Assembly (NCBI RefSeq): GCF_036002945.1
Contig: NZ_CP108529.1
Coordinates: forward strand, 7,931,001-7,995,000
DNA from: Streptomyces sp. NBC_01224
Lineage (GTDB): Bacteria; Actinomycetota; Actinomycetes; Streptomycetales; Streptomycetaceae
DNA: 64,000 bases
Direction: 5' to 3'
The notes under the pieces were generated by a model, which was not told where the DNA came from, did no database searches, and saw only the letters and a program-made list of their open reading frames with translations. A program made the position numbers and the translations under genes. Each line of letters starts with the position of its first letter. Positions within the stretch are counted from its first letter, which is position 1. Shown one piece after another: positions 33,433 to 42,033 of this stretch.

Positions 33433-34395
33433 ATGGACTCCCGCCCACGCAGAAGCCGCCTGTGCCGCGCCCTGCTCGCCGCATTCGTCGTCGCCTCGGT
33501 GGCCGTACCGGTGTCGGGTGCGGTCAGGCCCGCCGACGTACCGGCGCCCGCTCCGACAGCCCCGGGCCCGTTGCCCGCCGCCACCCCGAGCGCTCTCGCC
33601 GAGCGGTGGGTGGCAATCCGCGCGGACATCACGGCGGCCGCGCGAATGGCCGACGGCCACGGCGACGGGAAGCGGGCCGACGCGCTGCGCATCCTGGCAG
33701 ACCCTGCGCGCCACTTCATCTCCTTCGACGGCCGGAACGGCGGCCGCACCGTCGAGGTCTTCGGCGACCTCGCCCGGGCCGACCGGATCGCTGTGCTGGT
33801 CCCGGGTGCGGGCATAAGTGTCGACAACTACTGGCGGCTGAAGGGCGGCGCCCAGGCGCTGCGGAGGGAGCTGGGCGACCGGTCTGCCGTCGTCGCCTGG
33901 CTCGGGTACGAGACGCCGGCCACTGTGAGCCTGTCGGCGGCCACTTCGGGGAGGGCCGACAATGCAGCTCACGAACTGCGCGATTTCCTCGGGGAGTTGA
34001 CAGGTGCCAAGCCTGCCGCCCGGACCTCTCTGGTCTGCCACTCCTACGGTTCCGTCGTCTGCGCACGCGCCGCGGCCGGAGTGGAGGTCGCAGACATCGT
34101 CCTGTACGGCAGCCCCGGTGTGGGAGTCGACGACGTGGCCGCGATGCACACCCGGGCCTCGGTCTGGGCGGGCCGGGGCGGCAACGACTGGATTGCCGAC
34201 GTTCCGCACGTACGGCTGGAACTCCCCACCGTGGACGTCGGATTCGGTGCGGATCCGGTGTCCGAGGGCTTCGGCGCCCACACCTTCGACGCGGGCTCCG
34301 GCGGCCACAGCGACTACCTGAAGCCCGGTTCCGTACCCCTGACGAACATCGCCCGGATCGTGGACGGACGGACCCCGGACGCCCCTCACACGTGA
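33433..34395 (+). CDS. Secreted alpha/beta hydrolase (DUF1023-like), paralogue A
   Basis: The 320-residue precursor has a signal peptide (SRLCRALLAAFVVASVAVPV, cleavage near VSG-AV), a Pro/Ala linker, then a DUF1023-type alpha/beta hydrolase domain: IAVLVPGAGISVDNYWR (oxyanion region), nucleophile elbow VCHSYGSVV (Ser about 201), catalytic Asp region GFGADPVSE and His in GGHSDYLKPGS. The substrate is unknown; an ester or lipid is likely. GGAAGG precedes ATG 33433. A second copy at 58860 lacks the signal peptide. Downstream lie a gutted sensor kinase and an intact response regulator, whereas the second locus has an acyltransferase and intact kinase. Confidence 0.87.
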   Translation: MDSRPRRSRLCRALLAAFVVASVAVPVSGAVRPADVPAPAPTAPGPLPAATPSALAERWVAIRADITAAARMADGHGDGKRADALRILADPARHFISFDGRNGGRTVEVFGDLARADRIAVLVPGAGISVDNYWRLKGGAQALRRELGDRSAVVAWLGYETPATVSLSAATSGRADNAAHELRDFLGELTGAKPAARTSLVCHSYGSVVCARAAAGVEVADIVLYGSPGVGVDDVAAMHTRASVWAGRGGNDWIADVPHVRLELPTVDVGFGADPVSEGFGAHTFDAGSGGHSDYLKPGSVPLTNIARIVDGRTPDAPHT

Positions 34396-34517
34396 TCCGG
34401 TGCGGAGGACCGCAGCCGTTGCTCCGCCCGGTGTGGGACGGCAGCCGAAGAGGTGACCGGTTGTTGGCACGGAACGTTCGTTCCGGCGAGCTGCCGCGGC
34501 GTGTCCAGGGTGGTGCT

Positions 34518-35089
34518 CATGAAGAAGTCGGACATGGAGAGAGCGGCTCACCGGGGGCCCGCGGGCAGTGCCGCGAACCCTGCGCGAGGACCCCTGGGCG
34601 GGGGCCGCCGATGTGCGGCCCAGCACGGTGGGGCCACTCCGCTCGCAGGTGGCCGCCGCTTCGTGCGTGGTGCTCACCTTGGCGGTCCTCGCGATCGCCA
34701 CGCTGGTCGGCGCCGCGTTGCGCGGCCGAAACGAGGCCCGTACGCAACTGGTCGAGCTGGAGGAACTCACCGCCGAGCTGTTGGCGTTCCGTATCATCCA
34801 GGAGGCGCTCAGCAGCGCGATGCGGCACGCGCCCGGAGCGGAGGTACGGGTGGAGATCGACCACCGTCCGTCCGCGGTCACCATCCGGGGCGCCGACACC
34901 GCGCCGCCCCGGCCCGCCCAGTTCTCGCCGGGCGTCGGCCAGGGGCTGCTCGTCATACGGAAGCGCGCTGCGATGCTGTGTGGCAGGCTGGCTTCCGGCG
35001 CCACCTCCGACGGAGGATACGAAGTGATCGCGATGCTGCCCACGCAGCTTCCCGCCGTACCTGCCGACCTTGTGGAGGACAACCCGTGA
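34518..35089 (+). pseudogene. Internally deleted histidine kinase (paralogue of the 60.8-kb kinase)
   Basis: Segments align in order with the intact kinase at 60797: an initial MKKSDMERAAHRG, PRTLRED after a frameshift, VVGAALRG...ARTQLV with EELTAE, then FRIIQEALSSAMRHAPGAEV and GGYEV.AMLPTQ. Missing are the transmembrane sensor helices and the whole dimerisation/phosphoacceptor region with the H-box, so it cannot autophosphorylate. An open frame of 173 codons from GTG 34568 survives and still overlaps the response regulator start (GTGA, 35086-35089). A membrane-anchored ATPase-like stub could be made, but kinase function is lost. Confidence 0.8.
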
Positions 35090-35757
35090 CGACCACCCGC
35101 GTGCTGATCGCCGACGATCAGATGATGGTCCGTCAGGGATTCACGGTCCTGCTCAATGCCGAACCCGGTATCGAGGTCGTCGGCCAGGCCGTGGACGGCA
35201 TCGACGCCGTCGCCGGGGTCGCCGAACTGACCCCCGACGTCGTACTGATGGACATAAGGATGCCCGGGGTCGGCGGCATCGAGGCGACGCGCCGCATCAT
35301 GGCATCGCCCGCCGCCACCACCAAGGTCCTCGTCCTGACCACTTTCGACCTCGACGAGTATGTGTACGAGGCGCTGCGCGCCGGCGCGTCCGGGTTTCTG
35401 CTGAAGGACGCGTCGGCCAAGGAACTCGCCCATGCGGTACGGGTGGTGGCGGCCGGCGAGGCCCTGCTGGCGCCGAACATCACCAAGCGTCTCATCGTCG
35501 AGTTCTCCCGGATGTCCGACGTCCCCCGCGGCCCGGTCAAGGGCCGCAGCGGCAACCTCACGGAGCGCGAGACGGAGGTTCTGTCCCTGATCGCGCAGGG
35601 CCTGTCGAACGCGGAGATCGCCCAGCATTTGGTGGTGGCCGAACAGACCGTCAAGACGCATGTGAGCCGGATCCTGGTCAAGCTCGGCCTGCGCGACCGG
35701 ACCCAGGCCGCGATCCACGCGTACGAGACGGGCCTGGTGCGCCCGGGCGGGTACTGA
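35086..35757 (+). CDS. NarL/LuxR-family response regulator
   Basis: The 223-residue protein has a CheY-like receiver (acidic pair in VLIADDQMMVRQGF, phosphoacceptor Asp56 in DVVLMDIRMPG, Thr/Lys at VLVLTTFD and FLLKDA) and a C-terminal LuxR helix-turn-helix (LTERETEVLSLIAQGLSNAE, then TVKTHVSRILVKLGLRDR). GTG 35086 overlaps the kinase remnant's stop and has GGAGG upstream. Its cognate kinase next door is destroyed, while the intact paralogous kinase at 60797 has no adjacent regulator, so cross-locus signalling is a specific and testable inference. Confidence 0.92.
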   Translation: MTTTRVLIADDQMMVRQGFTVLLNAEPGIEVVGQAVDGIDAVAGVAELTPDVVLMDIRMPGVGGIEATRRIMASPAATTKVLVLTTFDLDEYVYEALRAGASGFLLKDASAKELAHAVRVVAAGEALLAPNITKRLIVEFSRMSDVPRGPVKGRSGNLTERETEVLSLIAQGLSNAEIAQHLVVAEQTVKTHVSRILVKLGLRDRTQAAIHAYETGLVRPGGY

Positions 35758-35923
35758 GGAGACACCGCCACATCGAGCACGGGGGACGGGGCGGTCCGTC
35801 TCGGACGCCGCGGCAGCCCGAGGCAGTGCGTCAGGAATGCCTCGACTGCATCGAGGAGAACTGGACCGTCATGCGGCCCAATAGCCTGATTGATGCGATG
35901 GCACAGAAGTAGCGGTGGCCCCT

Positions 35924-35969
35924 ATGGCTTCGCACCCCGCCCTCTGCCGTGGGCGGGGTGCGAAGCCAT
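35924..35969 (+). terminator. Very strong hairpin downstream of the response regulator
   Basis: ATGGCTTCGCACCCCGCCC (35924-35942) pairs perfectly over 19 bp with 35951-35969 across an 8-base loop. It closes the paralogue-A operon. Confidence 0.8.
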
Positions 35970-36013
35970 GATCTGCGCTCTTTCATGATGGTTTCATCGG
36001 TTGTGGGCCCAAC

Positions 36014-36033
36014 CCTGAGATGTACATCTCAGG
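36014..36033. promoter_or_regulatory. Perfect 20-bp palindrome upstream of the FkbM-glycosyltransferase operon
   Basis: CCTGAGATGTACATCTCAGG is identical to its reverse complement over all 20 bases, 136 bp upstream of ATG 36169. A perfect palindrome this long is unlikely by chance and has the size of a dimeric regulator's operator. The regulator is not identifiable here. Confidence 0.5.
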
Positions 36034-36168
36034 TCTGACGTGCCGGCCAATCTGCTTCTGGAGAAGGATGGGATCACCCCGCATCTGATGATGCGATGGA
36101 ACGCCGATCGAGTGTGGCGTCGCTCCGGCAGCAGGAACCGTACGCCCAAGCAGGCTGAAAGGCGTTTG

Positions 36169-36978
36169 ATGAACGGCAGGTTGACGCGTCGGCCGGATCC
36201 CTCGGTTCTCCGGTCCGGCGGTCGCCCGCACCCGGGGCTGCGTGTGTCATCCGTCGCGCTCGCGCTTCGCTGGGCATCCTCGCGGTGGCCCTTCGTGGAA
36301 GAAGAAGTGGCCGGCCTGCGGCCGCTGGTGCGGCCGGGCGCTGTCTGCCTCGACATCGGGGCCGAGTACGGCCTCTACACCTGGAGCCTGTCCGCGCTGG
36401 CCGGACCGTCGGGGAAGGTGCACAGCGTCGAACCGCTGCACGGACCCGCGAAATGGCTGAGGGCCACGGCGGCCGCCCTCGGCTGCGACAACGTCACCGT
36501 GCACCGCATGGCTCTCGGCGCGCGGGCACACGAAGGAACGATGAGCCTGCCCCGGCGCCATCTGCTGCCCGTCCACGGACGTGCCTATCTCACCGAGGGC
36601 GCCTCGGGACCCGGACCCAACGTCGAATTCCCCGCCTCCCGCCCCGTGACCACACCGGTGCGGACGGTGGACGGTCTGTGCAACCACATGGGCCTCGATC
36701 GCGTCGACTTCATCAAGGCCGATGTCGAAGGGGCGGAGGCAGCCGTGCTGTCGGGGGCCCGGCGCACGCTGCTGCGCCACCGGCCCGCGCTCCTGCTCGA
36801 GATCGAGGACCGTCACCTCGAAAAGTACGACACGAAGTCGGGCGACCTCGTCAGCCGGCTCGGCGAACTCGGCTACGACATGTACCGCTGGCGGAACCGG
36901 GGTTGGGAGCGTATTGCCGACGTGACCGACGACTGCCGCAACTACCTCTTCTCGGCTCGCTCGACCGCATCCAGCTGA
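36169..36978 (+). CDS. FkbM-family methyltransferase
   Basis: The 269-residue SAM-dependent methyltransferase has motif I VCLDIGAEYGLYTWSLSALA, acidic VHSVEPLHGP, and the FkbM-typical RVDFIKADVEGAEAAVLSGA and LLEIEDRHL. FkbM enzymes O-methylate sugars, lipids and polyketides. ATG 36169 is chosen because GAAAGG lies 6 bases upstream; the frame is open from 36040. It is 16 bp ahead of a GT4 glycosyltransferase gene, so the pair probably builds and methylates one glycan or glycolipid. Confidence 0.88.
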   Translation: MNGRLTRRPDPSVLRSGGRPHPGLRVSSVALALRWASSRWPFVEEEVAGLRPLVRPGAVCLDIGAEYGLYTWSLSALAGPSGKVHSVEPLHGPAKWLRATAAALGCDNVTVHRMALGARAHEGTMSLPRRHLLPVHGRAYLTEGASGPGPNVEFPASRPVTTPVRTVDGLCNHMGLDRVDFIKADVEGAEAAVLSGARRTLLRHRPALLLEIEDRHLEKYDTKSGDLVSRLGELGYDMYRWRNRGWERIADVTDDCRNYLFSARSTASS

Positions 36979-36994
36979 AGGATCCAACACTTTC

Positions 36995-38149
36995 ATGGGC
37001 TCCACCCTTGTCATCACCAATGACTTCCCGCCGCGCCAGGGAGGCATAGAGACCTTCGTGCACGCCATGACCACGCGCATACCGGACGACGACGTGGTCG
37101 TGTACACCTCGCGCGAGCCGGGAGACACCGCGTACGACGCGACCCTTCCGTTCCCTGTCGTACGGGACTCCAGCGGCATGCTGCTGCCGACCGGGCGGGT
37201 CACCCGGAGGGCCGTCGAGATAGCCAGGGCCCATGACTGCGACCGGGTCTGGTTCGGGGCTGCTGCGCCGCTGGCCCTCATGGCGCCGGCCCTGCGCCGC
37301 AGTGGGATCCAGCGCATGGTGGCGACCACCCATGGCCATGAGATCTGGTGGGCCAGGACCCCGGGTCCGCGTCAGATGATGCGCCGTATCGGCGACGGCG
37401 TGGATGTCGTCACGTATCTCGGTCAGTACACGCGTGCCCGGATCGGGCCGTCCCTGGGCCCGCGTGCGCGCATGAGCCGGTTGGTGCCGGGGGTCGACGC
37501 GGAGGTGTACCGGCCCGACGCCGGTGCCGGATTCGACCTGCGTACGGAGCTCGGCCTGCACGGCAAGCGCGTGATCCTGTGTGTGGCCCGCCTGGTCCCG
37601 CGCAAGGGCCAGGACATGCTGATCCGGGCCCTGCCGCTGATCCGGCGGGAGGTGCCCGACGCGGTGCTCGTCGTGGTCGGCAGGGGGTCGGACGAGGCAC
37701 GGCTGCGCAAGCTGGCGCACCGGCACGCCGAGGGCTCGGTCCGTTTCGTGGGCGGAAAGTCGCACACCGAGACTCCGCAGTACTACGCGGCGGCGGATGT
37801 CTTCGCCATGCCGTGCCGTACCAGGAAGGCCGGTCTGGAGGCGGAAGGGCTTGGGATCGTGTTCCTGGAGGCGGCGGCGAGCGGACTGCCGGTGGTCGTC
37901 GGCGACTCGGGCGGAGCCCCGGACACGGTGCTCGACGGCAGGACCGGCCGGGTCGTGGACGGCACCGACACAGCGGCGATAGCGGGCGCGCTGACCCGGA
38001 TACTGCTCGACGCGGACCAGGCCGCCGCGATGGGCGCCGCCGGCCGTAAGTGGGCCCAGGAATCCTGGTCCTGGGACGCGTCGGCCCGCCATCTGACGCA
38101 GCTGCTGAACCCCGAGGGCATCCCGGCGGTCGTGCCGGGGCAGGAGTAG
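36995..38149 (+). CDS. GT4 glycosyltransferase, PimB-like
   Basis: The 384-residue GT-B enzyme begins TLVITNDFPPRQGGIETFVH, the donor/acceptor loop typical of PimB/PimC mannosyltransferases. It continues with THGHEIWWARTPGPRQMMRR, VPGVDAEVYRP, VARLVPRKGQDMLI, VVVGRGSDEARL and the nucleotide-binding EGLGIVFLEAAASGLPVVVG. Enzymes of this type transfer mannose from GDP-mannose to phosphatidylinositol mannosides at the inner membrane face. It is co-directional with the FkbM gene and followed by a very strong terminator. Because Streptomyces carry another pimB in the pgsA-pimA region, this may be a paralogue. Confidence 0.9.
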   Translation: MGSTLVITNDFPPRQGGIETFVHAMTTRIPDDDVVVYTSREPGDTAYDATLPFPVVRDSSGMLLPTGRVTRRAVEIARAHDCDRVWFGAAAPLALMAPALRRSGIQRMVATTHGHEIWWARTPGPRQMMRRIGDGVDVVTYLGQYTRARIGPSLGPRARMSRLVPGVDAEVYRPDAGAGFDLRTELGLHGKRVILCVARLVPRKGQDMLIRALPLIRREVPDAVLVVVGRGSDEARLRKLAHRHAEGSVRFVGGKSHTETPQYYAAADVFAMPCRTRKAGLEAEGLGIVFLEAAASGLPVVVGDSGGAPDTVLDGRTGRVVDGTDTAAIAGALTRILLDADQAAAMGAAGRKWAQESWSWDASARHLTQLLNPEGIPAVVPGQE

Positions 38150-38168
38150 GGGAGCCGAGACATACGAC

Positions 38169-38217
38169 GCGCAGGGCCCGGATTTCCCACCCCAGGTGGG
38201 AAATCCGGGCCCTGCGC
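38169..38217 (+). terminator. Very strong hairpin after the glycosyltransferase gene
   Basis: A perfect 22-bp stem (38169-38190 with 38196-38217; it starts GCGCAGGGCCCGG) with a 5-base loop, 20 bp after the stop. Confidence 0.82.
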
Positions 38218-38729
38218 CGCCTGGGCTGCTCCTCATGCGCACGGCGCGGGCCCATGCGTGTCAGTGGCGTTCGAGGTCGAGGGCGTCCTCCCCGGCCGTC
38301 GGTCCGTGGGCCGGCCACCATCCCGCCGTCACATAGGGCGTTTCGTTTGGATCACGCCGGGCTCGCGGGGTCCGGCACTGCGACTCACCGCGCTGTCGTC
38401 GGTCGGCAGGGCTCCTTCCCCCAAGCTCTCGGTTGCGCTCGAGCGGGGGAGGCCCCTTCTGCCTTGCTCCTCCGCCTTGCGATCCACAGCACCGGACCCC
38501 GATCCCTGATCCGGCCTGGTCCAAACGGAAGACCCCAGCCGATGTCGCCACGGAAGTCGGCTGCGATGTCCGAGGACGATGCGACAATCGCCCCGCGACG
38601 TCATGCGGCGCGCTGTGCGACAAGGATTGCCACGATGGGAGTGCAGTTGCTGGAATCAGTCGAGCCGTGCCGGGCACAGCAGGTCCTGACCGGCCCCGGC
38701 CCCCGTGCCGCCACGGGAAGGGGCGAGAC
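38218..38729. other. Intergenic stretch with a palindromic repeat and no convincing gene
   Basis: About 510 bases separate the terminator from the thioesterase gene. Apart from the repeat at 38415-38456, I see no gene with family support. A minus-strand tail reading PYVTAGWWPAHGPTAGEDAL could be a fragment but was not recognised. Confidence 0.4.
38415..38456. repeat. Streptomyces palindromic repeat, copy 2 (intergenic)
   Basis: CTTCCCCCAAGCTCTCGG followed by TTGCGCTCGAGCGGGGGAGG shares the CCCCC-(A/G)AGCTCTCGG-...-GGGGG core with the copy at 16103-16149, which is inside a gene. Confidence 0.55.
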
Positions 38730-39536
38730 ATGACACATACCGCCGTGTTCCGTGGATCCGCCGTCTGCCCGAGCCCGGTTGCCGACCCGTCCCTGCGCCT
38801 CTTCCTCTTCCACCACGCCGGTGGCTCGCATCTGCTTTACCGGGACTGGGTACCGGAGTTCCCGCCGGACTGGGAGCTGTGTCTGCTCAACGCCCCCGGG
38901 CGTGCGCACCGGCGCGATCAGCCCGCCGTCGACCGCGTCGAAGATCTGGTCGACCACTTCCATCAGGAGTTGCTGCCGCTGTTCGACCGGCCGTTCGCCT
39001 TCTTCGGGCACAGCATGGGCGGCCTGGCCGCGTACGAACTGACCCTGAGGCTCGCCGCGCAGGGCGGGCCGATGCCGGTCTGGCTCGGGCTCTCAGCCTT
39101 CGGTCCGCCCAGGGGCGCGGAGTACCGGCGCCGCCCAGGGCGGCACGAGAGCTCCGACGCCGAACTGCGGGACTGGCTGCGGTCGATCGGCGGTACCCCT
39201 GCCGAGCTGCTCGACAACGACGAGCTGTGGCAGTTGTTCGAGCCCGTGTTCCGCAGCGATTTCAAAGTTGTCGACACGTGGGCGCGCGACCCCGCCACCG
39301 GCTCGCCGCCGCTGCCTTTCACCGTCTTCGGCGGTGACCAGGATCTTGTCGTGGAGCCCAGGAGGCTCAAGGGCTGGGCCGACCACTCCCCGTATCTCCA
39401 GGGCGTCCACCTCTACCCCGGCGGCCACTTCTATCTGCACGACCACCGTGCTGCCCTGATCCACACCATCACCGCGTCGGTGCGCGCGGCCCGCGCCGCC
39501 GCCGAACGCGTCATCACGGCGCCCGGCGCCTCGTAA
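38730..39536 (+). CDS. Type II (GrsT-like) thioesterase
   Basis: The 268-residue alpha/beta hydrolase has the editing-thioesterase pattern: LFLFHHAGGSHLLYRDW near the start, nucleophile Ser95 in FFGHSMGGLAAYEL, Asp in VFGGDQDLVV and His in YPGGHFYLHDH. TEIIs remove aberrant acyl groups from polyketide or peptide synthetase carrier proteins. GGGAAGGGG lies upstream of ATG 38730. No synthase gene lies in the window, so it may be a detached member of a cluster or serve distant clusters. An FtsX-type remnant follows on the opposite strand. Confidence 0.9.
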   Translation: MTHTAVFRGSAVCPSPVADPSLRLFLFHHAGGSHLLYRDWVPEFPPDWELCLLNAPGRAHRRDQPAVDRVEDLVDHFHQELLPLFDRPFAFFGHSMGGLAAYELTLRLAAQGGPMPVWLGLSAFGPPRGAEYRRRPGRHESSDAELRDWLRSIGGTPAELLDNDELWQLFEPVFRSDFKVVDTWARDPATGSPPLPFTVFGGDQDLVVEPRRLKGWADHSPYLQGVHLYPGGHFYLHDHRAALIHTITASVRAARAAAERVITAPGAS

Positions 39537-39596
39537 CTCCCCTCGCCCGTCAGCGGGCGGCGGGCTGCGGTCAGTACTCGGGCACGGAAGGCCGAG

Positions 39597-39945
39597 GCGA
39601 ACACTGCGGGCACCCGTGCCCAGGACGGCTGCTTCGCCGGCCGAGTAAGCCGTACGCAGCCGGCCGGCCCGCCAGGCGCTAGCCCACGCGGTCGCCGCCA
39701 CCAGGCAGAGCACCCCGGCGATCACCGCCAGGTCGACCCAGGGGGCGATGGTCAGGGACGAGGTGCCGTAGACCTCCTCGGTCTCGGCCAGTACGGGGAC
39801 GGCGAGCAGGTGGCCGGCGAGGACACCGAGGGCCGTGCCGACGGCGGCCGGGATCAGTGCCTGGCCCACGTAGGCCCGCACGACCTGGGCCGGGGTGAAG
39901 CCGACGGCCTTGAGTTTCCGGCCGTGGCGCACTCGCCGGCCGGCA
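39597..39945 (-). pseudogene. ABC transporter FtsX-type permease remnant
   Basis: The frame gives RKLKAVGFTPAQVVRAYVGQ, LIPAAVGTALGVLAGHLLAV, PWVDLAVIAGVLCLVAATAW and ASAWRAGRLRTAYSAGEA. This is the middle FtsX domain of MacB-like Streptomyces permeases ('rkLKAvGfTPrQvv..yv.qal', 'p.WRAgRl..v.Ai'). Both ends are missing. The fragment abuts the amidohydrolase stop at 39946, marking a rearrangement junction. Confidence 0.68.
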
Positions 39946-41133
39946 TCAGACCTGAAGCTCACCGTCCCGGACAACCACGCGCCCACCCGCGACCACGAGT
40001 TGGCGCCGCGGAGAGCGGACGAGGGCGTCCTGGACGTTCTCTGCGTCCACCAGAACGATGTCCGCGCGTGCTCCCGCGACGATGTCGTGGACGCGGCGGT
40101 GGACAAAGCCGGCCGCGCGGGTGGAGGACAGCTCCACCGCGTACGCGAGCTCCTCATCGGTGCGCAGTCCGTGCAGCCGCGCGAAGCCGAGCGCGATGCG
40201 CAGCATGTCGCCGTCACCGTACGGGGACCACAGGTCGCGGATTCCGTCGGTGCCGAGACCGACCGGGATGCCGCGGTCACGCATCCCGCGCCAGGGAAGC
40301 GGCGCGGTACGGGGCGGGGCCACGGTTGCCCACGCGATGCCGGCCTCCTCGCAGCCGTCGAGCAGGTCCTGCTGTCGGCTCACCGAGAGCTCCCCGAGGG
40401 CGAAGCCGTGCGAAATCGTCACCCTGTCGCGCAAGCCCGTACGCCGGGTGCGGTCGATGATGAGCTCGAACTGGAACGCGCCGAGCTCCCCGCCGTCGTG
40501 CAGATGGATATCAAGACCGACGCCACGGCGCTGCGCGATGTCGAACAGACCGTCCAGCTGCGCCACGGGATCACGGTCGATCGAAGCCGGGTCGATACCG
40601 CCGATACTGGTCGCCCCCGCGCCGGCTGCCTGATCGAGCAGTTCCAGCACACCGGGACGGCGCATCACACCGTCCTGCGGGAATGCGACGATCTCCACCT
40701 CGATCGCGCCGTCGAGAGCGTCCACCGCCTCGCGGACGGCCTCGATCCCTCGCAGCCCGACGCCGAGGTCGACATCCACATGGCTGCGCACCGCTGTCGT
40801 GCCGTGCCGGAGAAACTCGCCCAGCACCGCGGTGGTCGAGGCCGCATTCGGGATACCGAGTCCGTCACGCATGGCGCGCTCGTGGGCGATGCGCCCCTGA
40901 GTCGTGGCCTCTCCGCCATAGGAAACCCACGGCTGGCCCCACCAGCTCTTGTCGACGTGGGCGTGCGCATTGATGAAGCCGGGAAGGGCGAGGAGGCCGC
41001 CGCCATCGTGGTGTTCACCGTCATCGCTCGCGGTCCCGGCGGGCACGACGGCGAGGATCTCGGCGCCGGACATCACGACGTCCACGGGTGCCGCACCCCA
41101 AGGGCGGACGTTCGCCAGTGTCACTCGGGTCAT
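39946..41133 (-). CDS. Cytosine-deaminase-like amidohydrolase
   Basis: The 395-residue metal-dependent hydrolase has the CodA-group ligand set: His57 and His59 in GFINAHAHVDKS, VDIDLGVG-type SHVDVDLGVG, second-shell DIHLHDGGE, ISHGFALGEL and the Asp in VGLGTDGIRDLWSPYGDGD. It would deaminate cytosine, creatinine, isocytosine or a related heterocycle. The GntR-family gene immediately upstream (90-bp gap, same strand) is probably its regulator. The 3' end abuts a permease remnant, so a transport partner may have been lost. Confidence 0.9.
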   Translation of the reverse strand: MTRVTLANVRPWGAAPVDVVMSGAEILAVVPAGTASDDGEHHDGGGLLALPGFINAHAHVDKSWWGQPWVSYGGEATTQGRIAHERAMRDGLGIPNAASTTAVLGEFLRHGTTAVRSHVDVDLGVGLRGIEAVREAVDALDGAIEVEIVAFPQDGVMRRPGVLELLDQAAGAGATSIGGIDPASIDRDPVAQLDGLFDIAQRRGVGLDIHLHDGGELGAFQFELIIDRTRRTGLRDRVTISHGFALGELSVSRQQDLLDGCEEAGIAWATVAPPRTAPLPWRGMRDRGIPVGLGTDGIRDLWSPYGDGDMLRIALGFARLHGLRTDEELAYAVELSSTRAAGFVHRRVHDIVAGARADIVLVDAENVQDALVRSPRRQLVVAGGRVVVRDGELQV

Positions 41134-41222
41134 GAAGAAAATGGTATCCCGAATGACTTCGAGCTGTGATGCGGCTCAAGACCGGCTACGCCGATCATGG
41201 GTCGCGCCGAGGCCGCATTCCG

Positions 41223-41876
41223 TCAGGAACTCTGAGACCGCCTCCGACGTGCAGCGGCGGCGCTACGGCTGCTCGCCAGGGGCCTCACGACCAGTTCTTC
41301 GACTCGGTGAACGTCCCGCTCCGCGATCGCGGCGTACAGGGCCTCGTGCTCGTTCGCGACTGCCATGAGGTCGTCATGCTGCGCCAGCAGCCATCGCATC
41401 CTGCTTCGAAGCGTCCGCTCCAGCTCACTGAGCAGCTCATTGCCGGCCAACGAGGTCACAGTCTGGTGGAAGTCGGCGGCGGCCCGTCGAGCCCGCACGG
41501 CATCTCCCGTACGAGCGGCCTCCAGCTCGGCGTCGAGGTCCGAACGAAGCTTTTCGAGGCCCGGTCGCGTACGCCGCTGAGCAGCGAGCCGGAAGGTGAG
41601 CAGCTCAAGGGGCGTACGAATCTCGTTGAGATCCGCGATGTCCGTGGACGTGAACTCCCGGACGACCGCCCACGTCCGCGGCCGGGGAGCGACCAGGCCC
41701 TCGGTCACGAGCACCTTGAGCGCATCGCGGATGGGCAGTCTGCTCACCCCGAGCTCTGCGGCGAGTTCGCGTTCGACGAGCTTGCTGCCCGGCTGTCGAA
41801 CACCATCAAGAATGTCGTCCCGCAGCTGCCGAGTGACGCGCTCCGACTCCGGCTCGAAAGCTTCAGACCCTGTCAT
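41223..41876 (-). CDS. GntR-family (FCD/FadR subgroup) transcriptional regulator
   Basis: The 217-residue protein has a winged helix-turn-helix (VTRQLRDDILDGVRQPGSKL, ELAAELGVSRLPIRDALKVL) and a C-terminal FCD domain with LNEIRTPLELLTFRLAA, DFHQTVTSLAGNELL and MRWLLAQHDDLMAVANEHEA, whose Asp/His residues usually bind a metal and a carboxylate or nucleoside ligand. It precedes the amidohydrolase gene on the same strand, so local control of a heterocycle-catabolic gene is likely. Start is ATG 41876, or ATG 41885, which is too close to GGGAGA. Confidence 0.9.
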   Translation of the reverse strand: MTGSEAFEPESERVTRQLRDDILDGVRQPGSKLVERELAAELGVSRLPIRDALKVLVTEGLVAPRPRTWAVVREFTSTDIADLNEIRTPLELLTFRLAAQRRTRPGLEKLRSDLDAELEAARTGDAVRARRAAADFHQTVTSLAGNELLSELERTLRSRMRWLLAQHDDLMAVANEHEALYAAIAERDVHRVEELVVRPLASSRSAAAARRRRSQSS

Positions 41877-42033
41877 ACCGATCATTCTCCCAAACCCGCT
41901 TCCGAACGAGTGAAGCGATCGCGCTCCGTTCAGAGCGGGATCGATCCCACGTCCGTCGCCGGCGCAACACCGTCGAACGAGGCGCGAGCCGACGCCGGGC
42001 CGTCACGCCGGGGGGAGGGTCGAGGGACAAAGG

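Noticed and set aside
35871..35912. Short ORF MRPNSLIDAMAQK just before the terminator at 35924
   Set aside because: Only 13 codons, poor ribosome binding site spacing, and the frame is open upstream without homology. It is more likely read-through sequence or a gene-tail scrap.
38261..38370. Minus-strand tail PYVTAGWWPAHGPTAGEDAL as a possible small protein
   Set aside because: No start with a ribosome binding site and no recognised family; retained only as a comment on the gap.
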